The notes below the pieces were generated by a model. The model saw only the letters and a program-made list of their open reading frames with translations. It did no database searches and was not told the origin of the DNA. From Dichotomocladium elegans (lineage: Eukaryota > Mucoromycota > Mucoromycetes > Mucorales > Lichtheimiaceae), in the NCBI GenBank assembly GCA_025716815.1, contig JAIXMN010000009.1, positions 1,143,193 to 1,207,192 of the forward strand: a stretch of 64,000 nt of DNA. Reading direction: 5' to 3'. The position numbers and the translations under genes are program-made. The first letter of the stretch is position 1. Each line of letters begins with the position of its first letter. Positions 25,440 through 38,676 of this stretch are shown piece by piece.

Positions 25440-25860
25440 CGTCGTCGCAAAAGCTCTATGGCAATGATAAACCCTGGGACCGAGCGTATGCGCGATAACA
25501 AAGTAATGTTACAAATACTTATTCCTTTTCTTTTATGCCCGCTTTATAGTCTGAAACGTGTTATCTATCTTTTTGCAAAGATGAGCACACCGTTGATGAA
25601 GAAATGTACCCTCTTCAATTCGCTTGTTCAAACACAGAATATTTGGGTGATCTATCTTGTAGGGATATCCCTGGCCTTGTAGCTACGCAAAAGAATATAG
25701 GCATTCCGCTTAAAGAAGCAGGTTTTAAATGCGTGTATATAGAAATAGCATTGCGAAGATCCAAGACCGCCCTTGACTGGGTGTTCCGATGGGATATGGC
25801 TGCCATTGTGTTTAAAGAAACTGCGTTTTCCTTGATAGTCGGGATTCTATATTAGCAAGA
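25440..25860 (+). mobile_element. Tc1-like transposase N-terminal fragment
   Basis: Reads, with frame changes, VDEEMYPLQFACS, EYLGDLSCRD and IPLKEAGFKC. These align in order with VDEEMHSLQSTCS, EYLRRISCRD and IQIKEAGIKH of the Tc1-like pseudogene at 54.6-55.3 kb. No catalytic domain follows, so this is a solo N-terminal piece. Confidence 0.5.
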
Positions 25861-26473
25861 AGCGCAGCATGACATGTTCCAAGAAAGGGATTTACGCAGT
25901 AATCCGAGTGCAAAAACAATTGCGACCTGGGGTGTAATATCAGCATAGGGAATTGTTAAGTGTAGCTTGGGACTCCCAGAACCAGCAGCCTAGAAAAGGA
26001 AAAGAACGGATATACCTGAATATGCCTGGTGTAAGCCGAGTGGGGTCATATCTTCTATTGATGAACGAAATACTTTATGATTTCATATAAATTCATGCGA
26101 CTTTTTTTTTTTTTATTCTGGAAACAAAAGTACCACATACAACATAGCGAACATGAGATGGCGCTGCTGTAATTTAATCGACAGGCAAGGACAAAAGAAG
26201 TGAAGTTTAATTTTTTTTTATTTCTCTCTCTTACTACCACCCCCTCGTTTCGTCTTCCCATTCCACTGTACATGCCATTAGACCAGAGAGGCAAGTACGC
26301 AAAATGCTTTTCCCTCGTACTATTTCCCTTCACGTGCCAGTCATGGCATATACGCAAGTTAACATGATCCACCCAACAATTATAGATCGGTTGCGGATCC
26401 GTCATTCGGAAGATCGTTCCACACAGAGCAAGCGTTCACGCACTGAATCCGCTTCTTCGCAAGTTGACTGTAA

Positions 26474-28359
<1,886 letters not shown>

Positions 28360-29978
28360 GAAGCGCATAAGCACGATCTCTTTTTTTCATGTACATACAG
28401 CACTATCATCATCACCACTCTACTACGTACGAGCAGCACCCTTTTCCCATTATCCTCTGTCTCGTGAGATGCGCCATTACGCAGAAACAAGGACATGTTT
28501 TCGTTGATATTATGACATATGAGAGAAAAGAAGTTTCTGAGATATGGTCCGATGCTCACTTGTGGAGCAGATGTTGCTGGTGTCTAGAGAGAGAGTATCT
28601 CGTGATTGATGGTGTTTGCACAACAGGAAGGATACGGATTAGGGAAATAAATGGACTTGCGTCAATATGAGCATGGGTTCATTGAACCGAAGATCTAGGT
28701 AGTTGACTAGGAGATGTACTCTTTATAGATCATCTATGTCATATCTAGGAATATCATATCAAAGCAGCCGTGAATACATCAATATTACATATCGCAACAT
28801 ACATTTGTCAGCGCCGTCGCCACATAGCATTTGCCGTATTTCGTCATTCCTGGTATCAATTGATTTATAACAGAGAGAGGTGATCAAGACCCGCATATAT
28901 CGGTTCCAAATTGATATTGGGAGTGTCCTCCCATAATTGCTGACATGACCAAGGAAAAAGATTAATTGAGAGCGATCACTCTAACTGTATGACCACATAG
29001 TATTGATTGATTTGTTCGACAGCATTTATTAATTCTTTGAGCCATTGCAATGAACCTCAATAGATATCCTATCCGCGTCTTCGTTTCATCCAGTAGAGCA
29101 TACCCTCATATTATGTTAGAGTAAAACATCCTTAAATTACCACCAACCAAATTAGATCATTACCTCTGTCCATTGATCTATTCCAACTGTCCTTCTGGTT
29201 CTGCTGTGTCCCTGGTACTTATCTGGCTTGGAGCAAGATGTGTGATTGAGAGTACTTGACGCCAATCCTCCGCAGTTCTTCTTTTTCCCCTTCATCTCCT
29301 GTTCTGTTCTCTCTTGATATCTTGCTGCCAGGCACATTTCTTTAATAGCATTAGTATTCTTTTTCTAGAGCAGCTCCCTCATCCCTCCTTCTAACCTGTT
29401 GCCAGCGCTATCACTCCCAATCCGTTCTCAAGTCTGTGTCTGTTCGCCCTTCTTGTTCTCGTCACTGTCTCTGCTTCTACACCGCGCTACACTTTACTGG
29501 TCCTGCTGTCTTTGCGACTTTGCGCATGAGTGTTAAGATCACCAGAGCTTTTAAAGATGCACCATTCTTGACGTTGATTGCTGTAATGTTGCTGCCTGGC
29601 AGCTGAACTGGTTGGAAGAGCGCAAAAACGTGAGAGGATAGCCATGTCCGAGACCCTCTGCCCAATGCACAGAGCTCTTGGGTGTTTCAGAAGAGCAGCA
29701 TTGTCTTGTGTTTATTGGGAAATTATGTAGAAAGTAATCTTGCAAGATCTTTAGAGAACACCGATAGTGTCAGGATCAGGTATATCAAAAGCTCCACGCA
29801 CATCCTACGTACATCTCCACAAGTTTGTAAAATATGTAGTGGGACTGGGAAGTCTAGGCAAGAGAGAATGGTTTGATTACCCAGAATATAACAATTTGAC
29901 CGAGGAACCCATCGGCCGCTGGTAATGTATAGCGACTGGTAAATCGAACGTTCACAGCTACTCGAATTTTGCGATAGC
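28360..29978. other. Start of a gene-poor interval
   Basis: About 1.6 kb with no supportable gene. A minus-strand stretch at about 29152-29690 has several short open readings broken by stops and may be old coding DNA, but no family is recognisable. Confidence 0.35.
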
Positions 29979-30352
29979 TTGGAATTTGACGATGTAGGAG
30001 CCTCTATTACCAAGAGAAGAGATGGGGATACAAACCCAAGGTCTAGTAGAACACCAGAAATAGAGGAGGAGTCAACTGAATATGTAGACAGTTTGACTAC
30101 TGCCAACCATTGTTCCATAGCACGCCAATGCCTAACAATGGATCCAGGACGTAGAGATATGTTGTACTGTGTTCATCGATACTCTACTTTGCTTAATTCT
30201 GTCAAGTTTCACTACATAAAGAAGGTACGACACAAGATCAGAAATACAAAGACATAGCGACGGTTGGTGCAACGACTCAAGGATCAGGACCTAAAAGCTT
30301 TACGAGCTGATCTCGATCTCTCTCGGGTCGAGAGACCGACTGTGCGTATGTA
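29979..30352 (+). pseudogene. Fanzor/TnpB-like RuvC nuclease relic
   Basis: One frame of about 124 codons with a single stop (TAG at 30255). It contains, in order, FDDVGASITKRR (the beta-strand region with a DGVGASI-type motif), ESTEYVDSL and LTMDPGRRDMLYCV, whose DPGRR is the RuvC-I aspartate motif of Fanzor and TnpB nucleases. Then come KFHYIKKVRHKIRNTKT, the YT..QR..E..TKKYRR-like helix, and RRLVQRLKDQD directly after the stop. The order and spacing match the middle of eukaryotic Fanzor proteins. Upstream and downstream parts are too decayed to follow, although a worn reading near 30520-30900 may be the C-terminal half. Fanzors are RNA-guided nucleases spread with transposons. The call rests on recall of family motifs. 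Confidence 0.5.
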
Positions 30353-33300
30353 GACGATCACTGCCAAACCCCCAGTTCCGGGACAGAGGCCTTTACTTTC
30401 TCTATCAGTTCCATTAAGCAAACTTTGTATCGTCTTTAATAAACTCGATGTCAATCTAAAATGGATCTGAAAACAAAACTTGGTATGGGTAATGGGAAGC
30501 TAGTCGGCTCTCCATACGCGACTTCGTAAACCCGTCCATGGAAAAGGAGTCTGACTTTTACTGCAGAAGGGAAGGTGGAAGTTTCCCATATTGACCAGTA
30601 CAAATAGCAGCAGATGGCATCCAACTTGCCTCAGTGGGACCTTATCAACTTATGAATGTCGAATCCGCGACCCGCCTGCCGAGGGCGGGAAGAAAGAGAG
30701 TGTTCTGAGGTTTATGTCATGGTCAACTGATATAAAGGAAATCCCTCATCTTGAAAACAATGTATAAGCTGTTCTTCGCTGCTTTCCCATGATGCTGCCA
30801 TCAGAACTGCGAAGTAAGCGTGGCAAAGGACAGTGCGTTGCTGTATGGAACTGAGAGTCGGCGATATAGAATTCTTCGTTCTAACCGCTCAGTGCCGCCA
30901 AGCGTTTCGCCAGGGAGAGGTGTCCGGTGTCAGGATGCGAGCATCAAAGCCTGACCCGCGGGACATAAAAGCACGAATAACATGAGGACTCAAGGCCCAT
31001 GCAGATCACGGCAACCGCAGGGACCGCACCTCCGCAATAACGACGAGGAGTACAGCAAAGCCAGGTATCATGCCGTATTGAGTAGCTTCCAACTGACTCA
31101 CTTGCGACCCGGCACGTGTGCTTATTCCCCACTTCTAGGAAGCTTGCGTTTTGAATGTCTTCCATCTAGACCGTCATGTATGTATTGTACCAGATTCCCG
31201 CTTTCTCTTGATGTATTTTAGCGAGATCTTTCATTTCCTTTCTTCTATCAATGATGCTTCATATTCACGCCATCCCCTATGCTCACATGCCTTATGCCCC
31301 ACCCATGCAACTTCTCTATGTCTTTATGTATTACAATTTCTGCAACCTGACCCCGAATACCAAGGACATTGAAGGTGCAGCGACTCATGTGTGAACAGCA
31401 TATTCATTCTCTCGGTAGGGCATTTCTGCCTTTAGTACTTACAATATCTATCTTTCAGAGTCCTCAGGGTTTATCGTTCTATCCTCGACGCAACTATTCA
31501 CGATACTGTGAATCTCTTGCCCATTTTACTGTGAGTACAATACAATCATATTCCTATAGGTCATGACATTGCGTTTCCATAAATAGCAATAAGCGGAGTG
31601 GCCGATTTATCCGGTCTGATCATCCGTCTAATCACAACCACCAAACTGCAAAAAGAGAGTAACTTTTATCCAATGGAGAGAATCCCGTCTCTGAAAGTCT
31701 ATTTTAACCCCCTTAGTTGTATACCTAGCTCTAACTGCCCAACCACCGCGCACACAGATGTTCTTCATAAAGAATACATGAATGGCTTCTTGTTCCTAGT
31801 TTCTTAGAATATTCTCCGATTCGTTCTCGTACTGCAGCGCCGATCGCTATGCTCGATAGACATGGACTGCGAAGTAGTTACTTTTCAGTAACTGGTACAT
31901 TGAAATCTTCTCAAACATTAGTTTGGAAAGTCTGATCTGACCTTGTCCAATGAAAGTTGTATGCGTAACTGCAAGCAAACCTGCTCCTTTCATCAGAACG
32001 CCCTGCATCATGTCGCTTAGGGCTGTGTAACTCTACGTTGCAAGTTACCGTTGCGCAGATAGTCTTTATGGTGAATAAATAGATAGAGCGGAGTACGTCT
32101 CCTCACCAATGACACAGTCCATAGGTTCAAGGCAGCCGTGCGCATCAACATGGCTCTGTCCATCATCGTAAACAACTTGGTTACTCATTTCTGAATAATG
32201 AATATGTATGTGTAACCCAGCACGTTCCTTCCTTGCCATAAATCCCACAGACTTGTTTCCCAATAGATATCCTCCAACCCGAACCCGTCTAAAGCACGAA
32301 TACCTCGTATGCCTGACCGGTACAACTTGTGTTTATCCATAGCGATCGATATCTAGACGAGTATAAGCTAAAACAACCCCTGAATGACAGGCTTTTATTT
32401 TGGGGAAAATAGCATAAAGAATGATAAGCATCCCCGGTCGATTGCTGACAATGAATCGCATTTTGAGACGGTGTTTCCGGTGTGTGCGTGTTTCACGTTG
32501 GGCCAGGCTCGCCTTGAGTACATTTGTTGCCAACTTTGTGGGCAGTGGGGTAGAGAACGACTGAATTGAATGGGGGACCAGAGGTCCCGAAGGGAATGAG
32601 GGATGTACGCGAGGCGAGCACTCGTTTGGGTGTTCCGCAGACAGTGAGCGGATAGTGCCGCGCGTGCTTGCACTCACCGTGAGAGACGTCATTTCTCCGC
32701 AAACACAGTGGGGTTTTCTCGCCCCAGGCCAGAAGAGCTGAGTCACCCCATTTCAAGAGCAGACAGAGACGATGCATTCGTCTCCGAGGAGATCTGGGTA
32801 TCTGTGGGAGAAGAGGAGGGGGTGTGTGGAAAGGAGGCGGGCGGGCAAGATGGTTACCGAGTCATGGAATCAGAAGCCGGTATGTATTTGCTGCAGGCGG
32901 CGCACCGACACGGGTGACCGGCTAGTCCCATCTGTCGGATATGCACGATACCATTTTTGGCGGAACGATGAAGAATATTGGCCGAATCGTCTAGGCAAAA
33001 ATAAAACGGGCATGCTGATGATGATCGTTTTTTTTTTACAGAAGCTACAAGCACAATGATCGAAATATCGGAAAGCGGAGCCGAGGCACTGAACGGAGAA
33101 GATCTACAGTAGTTGGACGTCGCTTGGACATGATGTTAGATGCATGGATCAAAAGAGTAGGCGAAGTCTGGATCTTTATTATTATCAACAACGCAAGCCC
33201 GGAATCCCATTCATATAACGCGTCTTTAAACAATGCGTGATGATGCATGCACTTCGTTGGAACAGCGAGCCGATGATTAATGAAGATCCGATAGGCGCTA

Positions 33301-34074
33301 ATGCAAACACTATTAAGCCCCGCATTCGAGACAGAGTGTTGCGAGCTTAGACCGGCAATATGTTCGTGTTTTTCGCACGATGCATGTTAAAAGATCTATG
33401 CCCCTCAAAATTAGATGTGTTTTGACGGGTCGGCCGCTAAGATCTGGTCATTTGTGGCACCCTAAAGATCCTCAGCAATTGCGGAGTAACAGCAAAGCCG
33501 AGACCTATGATGCCATTGATAAAGAGGGGGAAAAGACTAGCACGCTTTGCGGTACCCACTGCAGCTAAATTGAGAACGACGCAATCCAACAACGTACCGA
33601 GTATCTGCTCTGTCAGGATAGTATCCTCATTTCCTTTCACTCACTATATCTACTGCGCACAGTTTAGCACGTCAGCACCATGGTCAGCACCACCATCACC
33701 ATAAGCCTCTCGTTGTGATTGTAGCACAGGTGCGAGCATTTTCTTCTGAGAAGGGACCAACCCCCTTTTAGTATTCTGTAAAGTTTTCGGTCAATGGGAT
33801 GGATTGCCACTTACAGCAATAATAAACGACTGTTTATTTATTCTGTAGGACGTGATAGACAAACCCTAGGTTTTTTTCCTTTTGAAAAAATAGATAAAAC
33901 AGCAGACAATATTGGGTATACAATATATATGAATACATGGAGTGGGTTACTTTACGAGTTTGCCGTGTGGGGGGTGAGGAATGGAAGGCAGATGAGAACA
34001 AGGTCCCTATATAGATGAGATAGCGATAGAGTGTGTGTGTTTATGTGTGTGTGTCGTGGGGATAAAGAAAGCAG
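30353..34074. other. Gene-poor interval, mostly unrecognised
   Basis: About 3.7 kb with no supportable gene. Short open readings occur on both strands (for example 31369-31566 plus, 32493-32777 minus, 32772-33059 plus) but none has a family motif, a splice plan or a convincing start. The 3' UTR of the Rho gene probably occupies the last few hundred bases, where a GT repeat lies at 34030-34054. Confidence 0.35.
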
Positions 34075-34927
34075 TTACAAAATTGTGCAAAGCTTCTTCT
34101 GAAGCTTCATGATGCCACCCGCCATAGCCGACCGAATTGCAGCCTCGATGACCTCATTGACATTCTGGTTCAACATCGCGCTGCACTCGTAGTATCTGGC
34201 ATTGATTTCCCTACCAAGACGCTCACCCTTCACCAGTTTAGCTCTAAGCGCTTTTGGGGGGGATGGTTCCTTTCCTTCCCTCGCTTACCTCTTCATAAGT
34301 AGTCAAATGGTGACCTAATCCGCTGAGCTGAGCGATCCGTGTAGCGTTATCGCGCAAATCAATCTTCGTGCCTACGAGGATCTTTGGTACTCCTTCACAA
34401 AAATGGGTGACTTCGGGGACCCACTGGAATAAGAAAGAAATTAAGTAAACTGAAGAAAACAACACCCACAAGACTTACTCTATCCTGTACGTTGGCGAAT
34501 GATGTGGGCTGATCAATCGCAAAACAGATCAGAATAACGTGTGTTTCGGGGTACGAGAGAGGCCTGAGTCGATCGTAATCCTCCTGTCCGGCTGTATCCC
34601 ACAAAGCAAGTTGGACCAACTTGTTATCGATCTGGACATTCGCAATATAATTCTCAAACACCGTGGGTACATAGCGCTATGACATGACATAAGTTCTCTC
34701 ATACATACATATCAAATAGAAAAAAGAACCTTACCTCAGGAAAAGCACCTCGTCTGTAGACAACTAGTAAACTTGTTTTGCCGCAGCCGCCATCGCCAAC
34801 CACTACAAGTTTCTTTCGAATAGCCTAATTGTGACAATAGTGAAGTTTCCATTCGTCAGCGTCTATGCCACGGGTGGAATACGTGCTACCGGGAAGAAGG
34901 TTCTTTGCTATCATTTACCCGAGCCAT
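34075..34927 (-). CDS. Rho family small GTPase
   Basis: Five exons (34927-34919, 34824-34735, 34676-34479, 34423-34289, 34227-34075) give 194 residues. The first exon is only three codons (MAR). GTPase motifs: P-loop GDGGCGKTS, effector YVPTVFENY, switch [19 protein letters not shown], base-binding GTKIDL, and ECSAM. It ends CTIL, a CAAX box for geranylgeranylation. LRPLSYP and CEGVP resemble Rho1/RhoA, while a Ser-Ala-Met instead of Ser-Ala-Lys and a short insert region set it apart, so it may be one of several Rho paralogues. Rho proteins steer actin, exocytosis and wall synthesis at the plasma membrane. The last acceptor (TGAAG) was chosen because AGs upstream lead to stops. Confidence 0.93.
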
Positions 34928-35715
34928 GACAAATAGCCACAATGGAGAATTAAAAAGTAAGCAAAAAAAAAAAAAGTACAAAAGCAAGAAAGAAAGAAGG
35001 AGCTAAAAGGAATCACAGATACGCACACAAAGACTTAAAAAGGGGGAGGGACCGGGACGACAAAAAAGTAAGTTGCGTGGCACATAGGTCACATTACGAC
35101 CTGTGTGGATCATTGTGAATGGATTGTTGCCCAAACGAATGGCTTGGGATGGTCATGTTCCTAAGCATTTGTTGCTATGCGCTTTCTCCTTCTTTGTTCA
35201 GTAGACTGCCCCGGAGAGGTCTCTTTATGTGCATGCCCTTTTTGCGGATTACTATGCGGTATTATCTTTCATGACGCTCTCTTTTCATGCACCATTCTAA
35301 TAAGGGGTTAGTAGAATGGAATGGAAAGATGGCGATCGATCATGCTGCTGGCATCATGCTAGATTGTTTTCTCAACTGACCATTGGGAATAGTCCTAATA
35401 GTGAGAGTGGCTGCTACTAAGCTGTATGTGCAGGATGAGAGGAGGGTCGTTGGCACTCCCCCCTTCAATCCCATGTGACCATTTGCCAGCGCATAGATTT
35501 TTCTTTTTATTTTTGCTCTATGGCTCTCTCACGCAGAACCCGGGTTAAAACCAAGACGATAATTTTTGCGCGTTTTATTTCCGCGCGCGCGCGTTCCCCT
35601 TTTTATCTTCATATTAAACATTTTCTAAATTACCGTCAAACACACGCGTTTACTTGTTTTTTTCTTTTTTCATTTTCAGAGAGGGAAACTCCACTCCCCC
35701 CTTCCTTTCTTTATA
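34928..35715. other. Divergent upstream region of the Rho gene and a disordered protein
   Basis: 788 bp. It has poly-A tracts near the Rho gene and a CT-rich, GCGC-containing segment (35560-35715) in front of the next start codon. No gene seen. Confidence 0.4.
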
Positions 35716-35829
35716 ATGTTCGCTCAACAGATCTACACTCGTCGGCCCGTCATCACAACTTACCGCCGCAAAACTAGAATCGAGCATTTCATAGATTCCA
35801 GTGACGATGACAGTGATCCGGACGAACGA

Positions 35830-35860
<31 letters not shown>

Positions 35861-37599
35861 CTCTGTCTGCTATTCCCCTTGTCCAGGATAAACAACAGAC
35901 GCTGTCACCTACACCTTTTCAGGCGCTTTCAACACCTTCTTGTCAATCTGAAAAGCAGCAGACCGGGCCACCCCTGATAAGCCATCCAGTCCAAGCGTCG
36001 TATACATCCATAAGCGCAAAAACACCCATACCTAACCAACAACAACAACAACAGCGATTACCTGATTATGCAAACCACACGAGCGTGCTCGACTTGTTAC
36101 CTCTGACCGAAGGATTTGGCTTGCCAGATATCCCCGCAAATCCTCTTGTACTTACCCTGCAACAGCTGCCTAACGCCGACTCCGCACACTTGCTCCTCCA
36201 GGAACAGAGCCTGGCGATATCCTACGAGGAGACTTCATCCCAAAACACACCTCAGGGCTTCTCTGACTCTTCAGAGACCCAAACACCTACGATGTGCGAC
36301 GATATTCGTTTACTTTCTTTTTCATCATCGCCAATGGTCTATGATCCCGCAACATTACCCGTATTCTCTCCGCCTAGCTCTTGTCAACTGTCACATACGG
36401 TTAATGTTGAGCAACCACAAGAAGCTCTGAATACTCTTGACTTTTTGGAGTCCCAATGCCCAAAGAAAACGCACAGATCAGTTCTTGCTATCGATAGGAA
36501 ATCGGAAATCGCTCAACAGGGCACCGCTGTAGAACCAGGGACTATTGATTTTTCTGAATTACCATCCTCTTCACAACCGCAACTCGCTCCCAAGAATACT
36601 ATTGTGCCCGAATTACCGGCCGGAGAGGCACAATCTCGAGAGCTCATCCAATCACAGCCGCAATGGACCGGAGCCCTCCCTCCAACAAGTGAAACAAGAC
36701 AACCGACTATCACGAAGCAGCCAGATGTCTTTGATTTTCCTAGTTCGCCCCCATTGCCGATTTCAGCCACAACGATGCCCTCGCAGAAAAATTGTAAGAC
36801 TAAAACCTCTACGAAGACAACGAAGGATATCTTTGACTTTCCTGACGAGGATCCGAATGATGAGGTCATCGTTCCATCGTCATTGTCTTTTCAAGAACAT
36901 CAACACAATAGCAAAAAGAAGAAGATGAGAAAAAAGCCAATGGTGTCTCTCCCAACCAACACCACTGAATGCGGCAATGTCACGGATAAGGCTCAGCAGC
37001 AGCAGAAACAACGAAAGCAAGTTCGATTTGCGCCTGAAATGCAAGTCAGTACCTTTCGGGAACAATCCTTTGAACGCGATGATGCGCAGACACTTCCTGT
37101 ACGGGATAAACCGATCAAAAACGCGGCTGTAGCGGATGAGAATAGACCACCTCATCTGTTTCCATGGATGCACCACTCGCTCAAGCGGAAACGGAATCTC
37201 ATCTCCGGTCTCAAAAGCGCCGCAGGTGTGGCGGCAACCCAGAGCCATCTTCGGCGGTATAACTTTGACAAAGACGACGACGATGATGACGATGACGACG
37301 AAATTGCTTCAGCACCGGATACCCAAGTACAGATTAGAGAAGAAGAAGAAGAAGAAAACGATGATGATTGCCGTAACGACAACGAGGAACATGGAAAAGC
37401 AGCAACGCCATCTTGGCTTGATCTGCTGGACTCAGAGTCAGAGAAAGAAGGATCGCCTGTGTCACATCGGCCTCAGTACCAACCTCAAAACGTAATGAAT
37501 GTCCGTGTTACCTATGGTCGACACAGAGCATCAGCTTCACGGGATCCGGAAATGGTCGAGCTCGACAATCTCCTCGCGCAACTGCGCGATTGTAAATAG
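35716..37599 (+). CDS. Intronless 627-residue disordered nuclear-type protein
   Basis: A single open frame of 627 residues from ATG at 35716, with a poly(A) signal two bases after the stop. No folded domain is recognisable. The N-terminus has YTRRPVITTYRRKTRIEHF, then an acidic Ser/Asp stretch and poly-Gln. The motif (V/I)FDFP recurs near residues 337 and 373, with a related IDFSELP near 277. KQVRFAP resembles an RVxF protein-phosphatase-1 docking site. Several basic clusters look like nuclear localisation signals, and a long Asp/Glu tract follows. The C-terminus has VRVTYGRHRAS. Paired TY-x-R motifs recall N-terminal parts of Wapl-type cohesin factors, but the Wapl fold is absent. Function unknown; a nuclear scaffold is a guess. 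Confidence 0.72.
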
Positions 37600-37600
37600 C

Positions 37601-37606
37601 AATAAA
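37601..37606 (+). terminator. AATAAA directly after the stop of the disordered protein
   Basis: Canonical hexamer begins two bases after TAG, unusually close. A true cleavage site may use a later signal in the AT-rich 37620-37690 stretch. Confidence 0.4.
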
Positions 37607-38676
37607 ACAAAGTACTTTGTTTTTCTTTTCTTAACCTGTATCATAATCTTATCAACATATCCTATAAATTTTCCTTATTTTTCAACTAAGTTTCGTCCAA
37701 AATACATAAAGAAGGTCGCATAAAGACATACGAAATTATCGTATCACCAGGAAAAACATAAGACACCAAAAAAAAAGAGGGGAAGGCCCCTGTCAAAGGC
37801 AACCAAATCGCGGCCCTACCGGACGATGCGATTCCATTTTTGACCTCTCTTCCATGGCTCATCAAGAATGGGTAGGATTGGTCAATCTGCAAAGGACAGA
37901 AAGTGTTATGTTCGAATAACAAGCAGATCGATATAAAGATCCATACCGTAAGAGAGGCCAAGGAAGGATTTGATAAAAGAGCAAGTAGTTCGCTCAGAAT
38001 TTCTATTGTTTATGAGAAATCAATCATCCATGCGATGGACAATGCTGAAACAGGTACCCTGTCGTATCAGATGATATCCTCCTTCAGAAGATACTCATCT
38101 GCGACTCTCATTGCTCGCTATTTCACGATGCTTCTTGTTTATCAGACCGCAGTTTTGTTGCACACAAGGTCTAAACGGGCTGCGTATTAAAACCACTACT
38201 TCATCAAACTTGCCATCTCATATCAATGAACATGTATGCAATTATACACTTATTAGCAGTGGTAAACAAACATACACTCCTCAAAGACCTCATAGAGCTC
38301 TTTTTCAATGGATTTCTCAAGTTCGCAGAAATAGTTTGCTAATAAAGCTATTGAATGGTTCAATGTACACGGAAGGCACTGTCAAACGAACAGCGCGTAA
38401 GAAATAGATAAAATGGCATTTACATTTTTTCCCTTAGCATGTACTTCCAATATGGGATATCATTTGAAGTCGCAAGACACTGTACAGAAAAGGATGGATC
38501 AGAAAGAGCTTGCCAACTCGATCACTAGCTTTCCGAGTCTTTTATCGCTGGCACGCCCGTAAAAATGCACAGCATTTTTCCCCGTTGCCATGGCAACTTT
38601 ATAGTGTTTTGCAAAAGTTACTTTACGAAACGCCTCGTCTGTACAAGATGCGCTCCTCTTTTTATTGTTTTTTCCT
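37607..38676. other. Tail-to-tail spacer before the G-patch gene
   Basis: About 1.07 kb between two 3' ends. AT-rich, with no supported gene. Short readings near 37903-38407 lack motifs. I looked here for a missing last exon of the G-patch protein and found none. Confidence 0.35.

Noticed and set aside
36513..37382. Minus-strand frames with poly-Ser
   Set aside because: Antisense of the Asp/Glu tract of the 627-residue protein.
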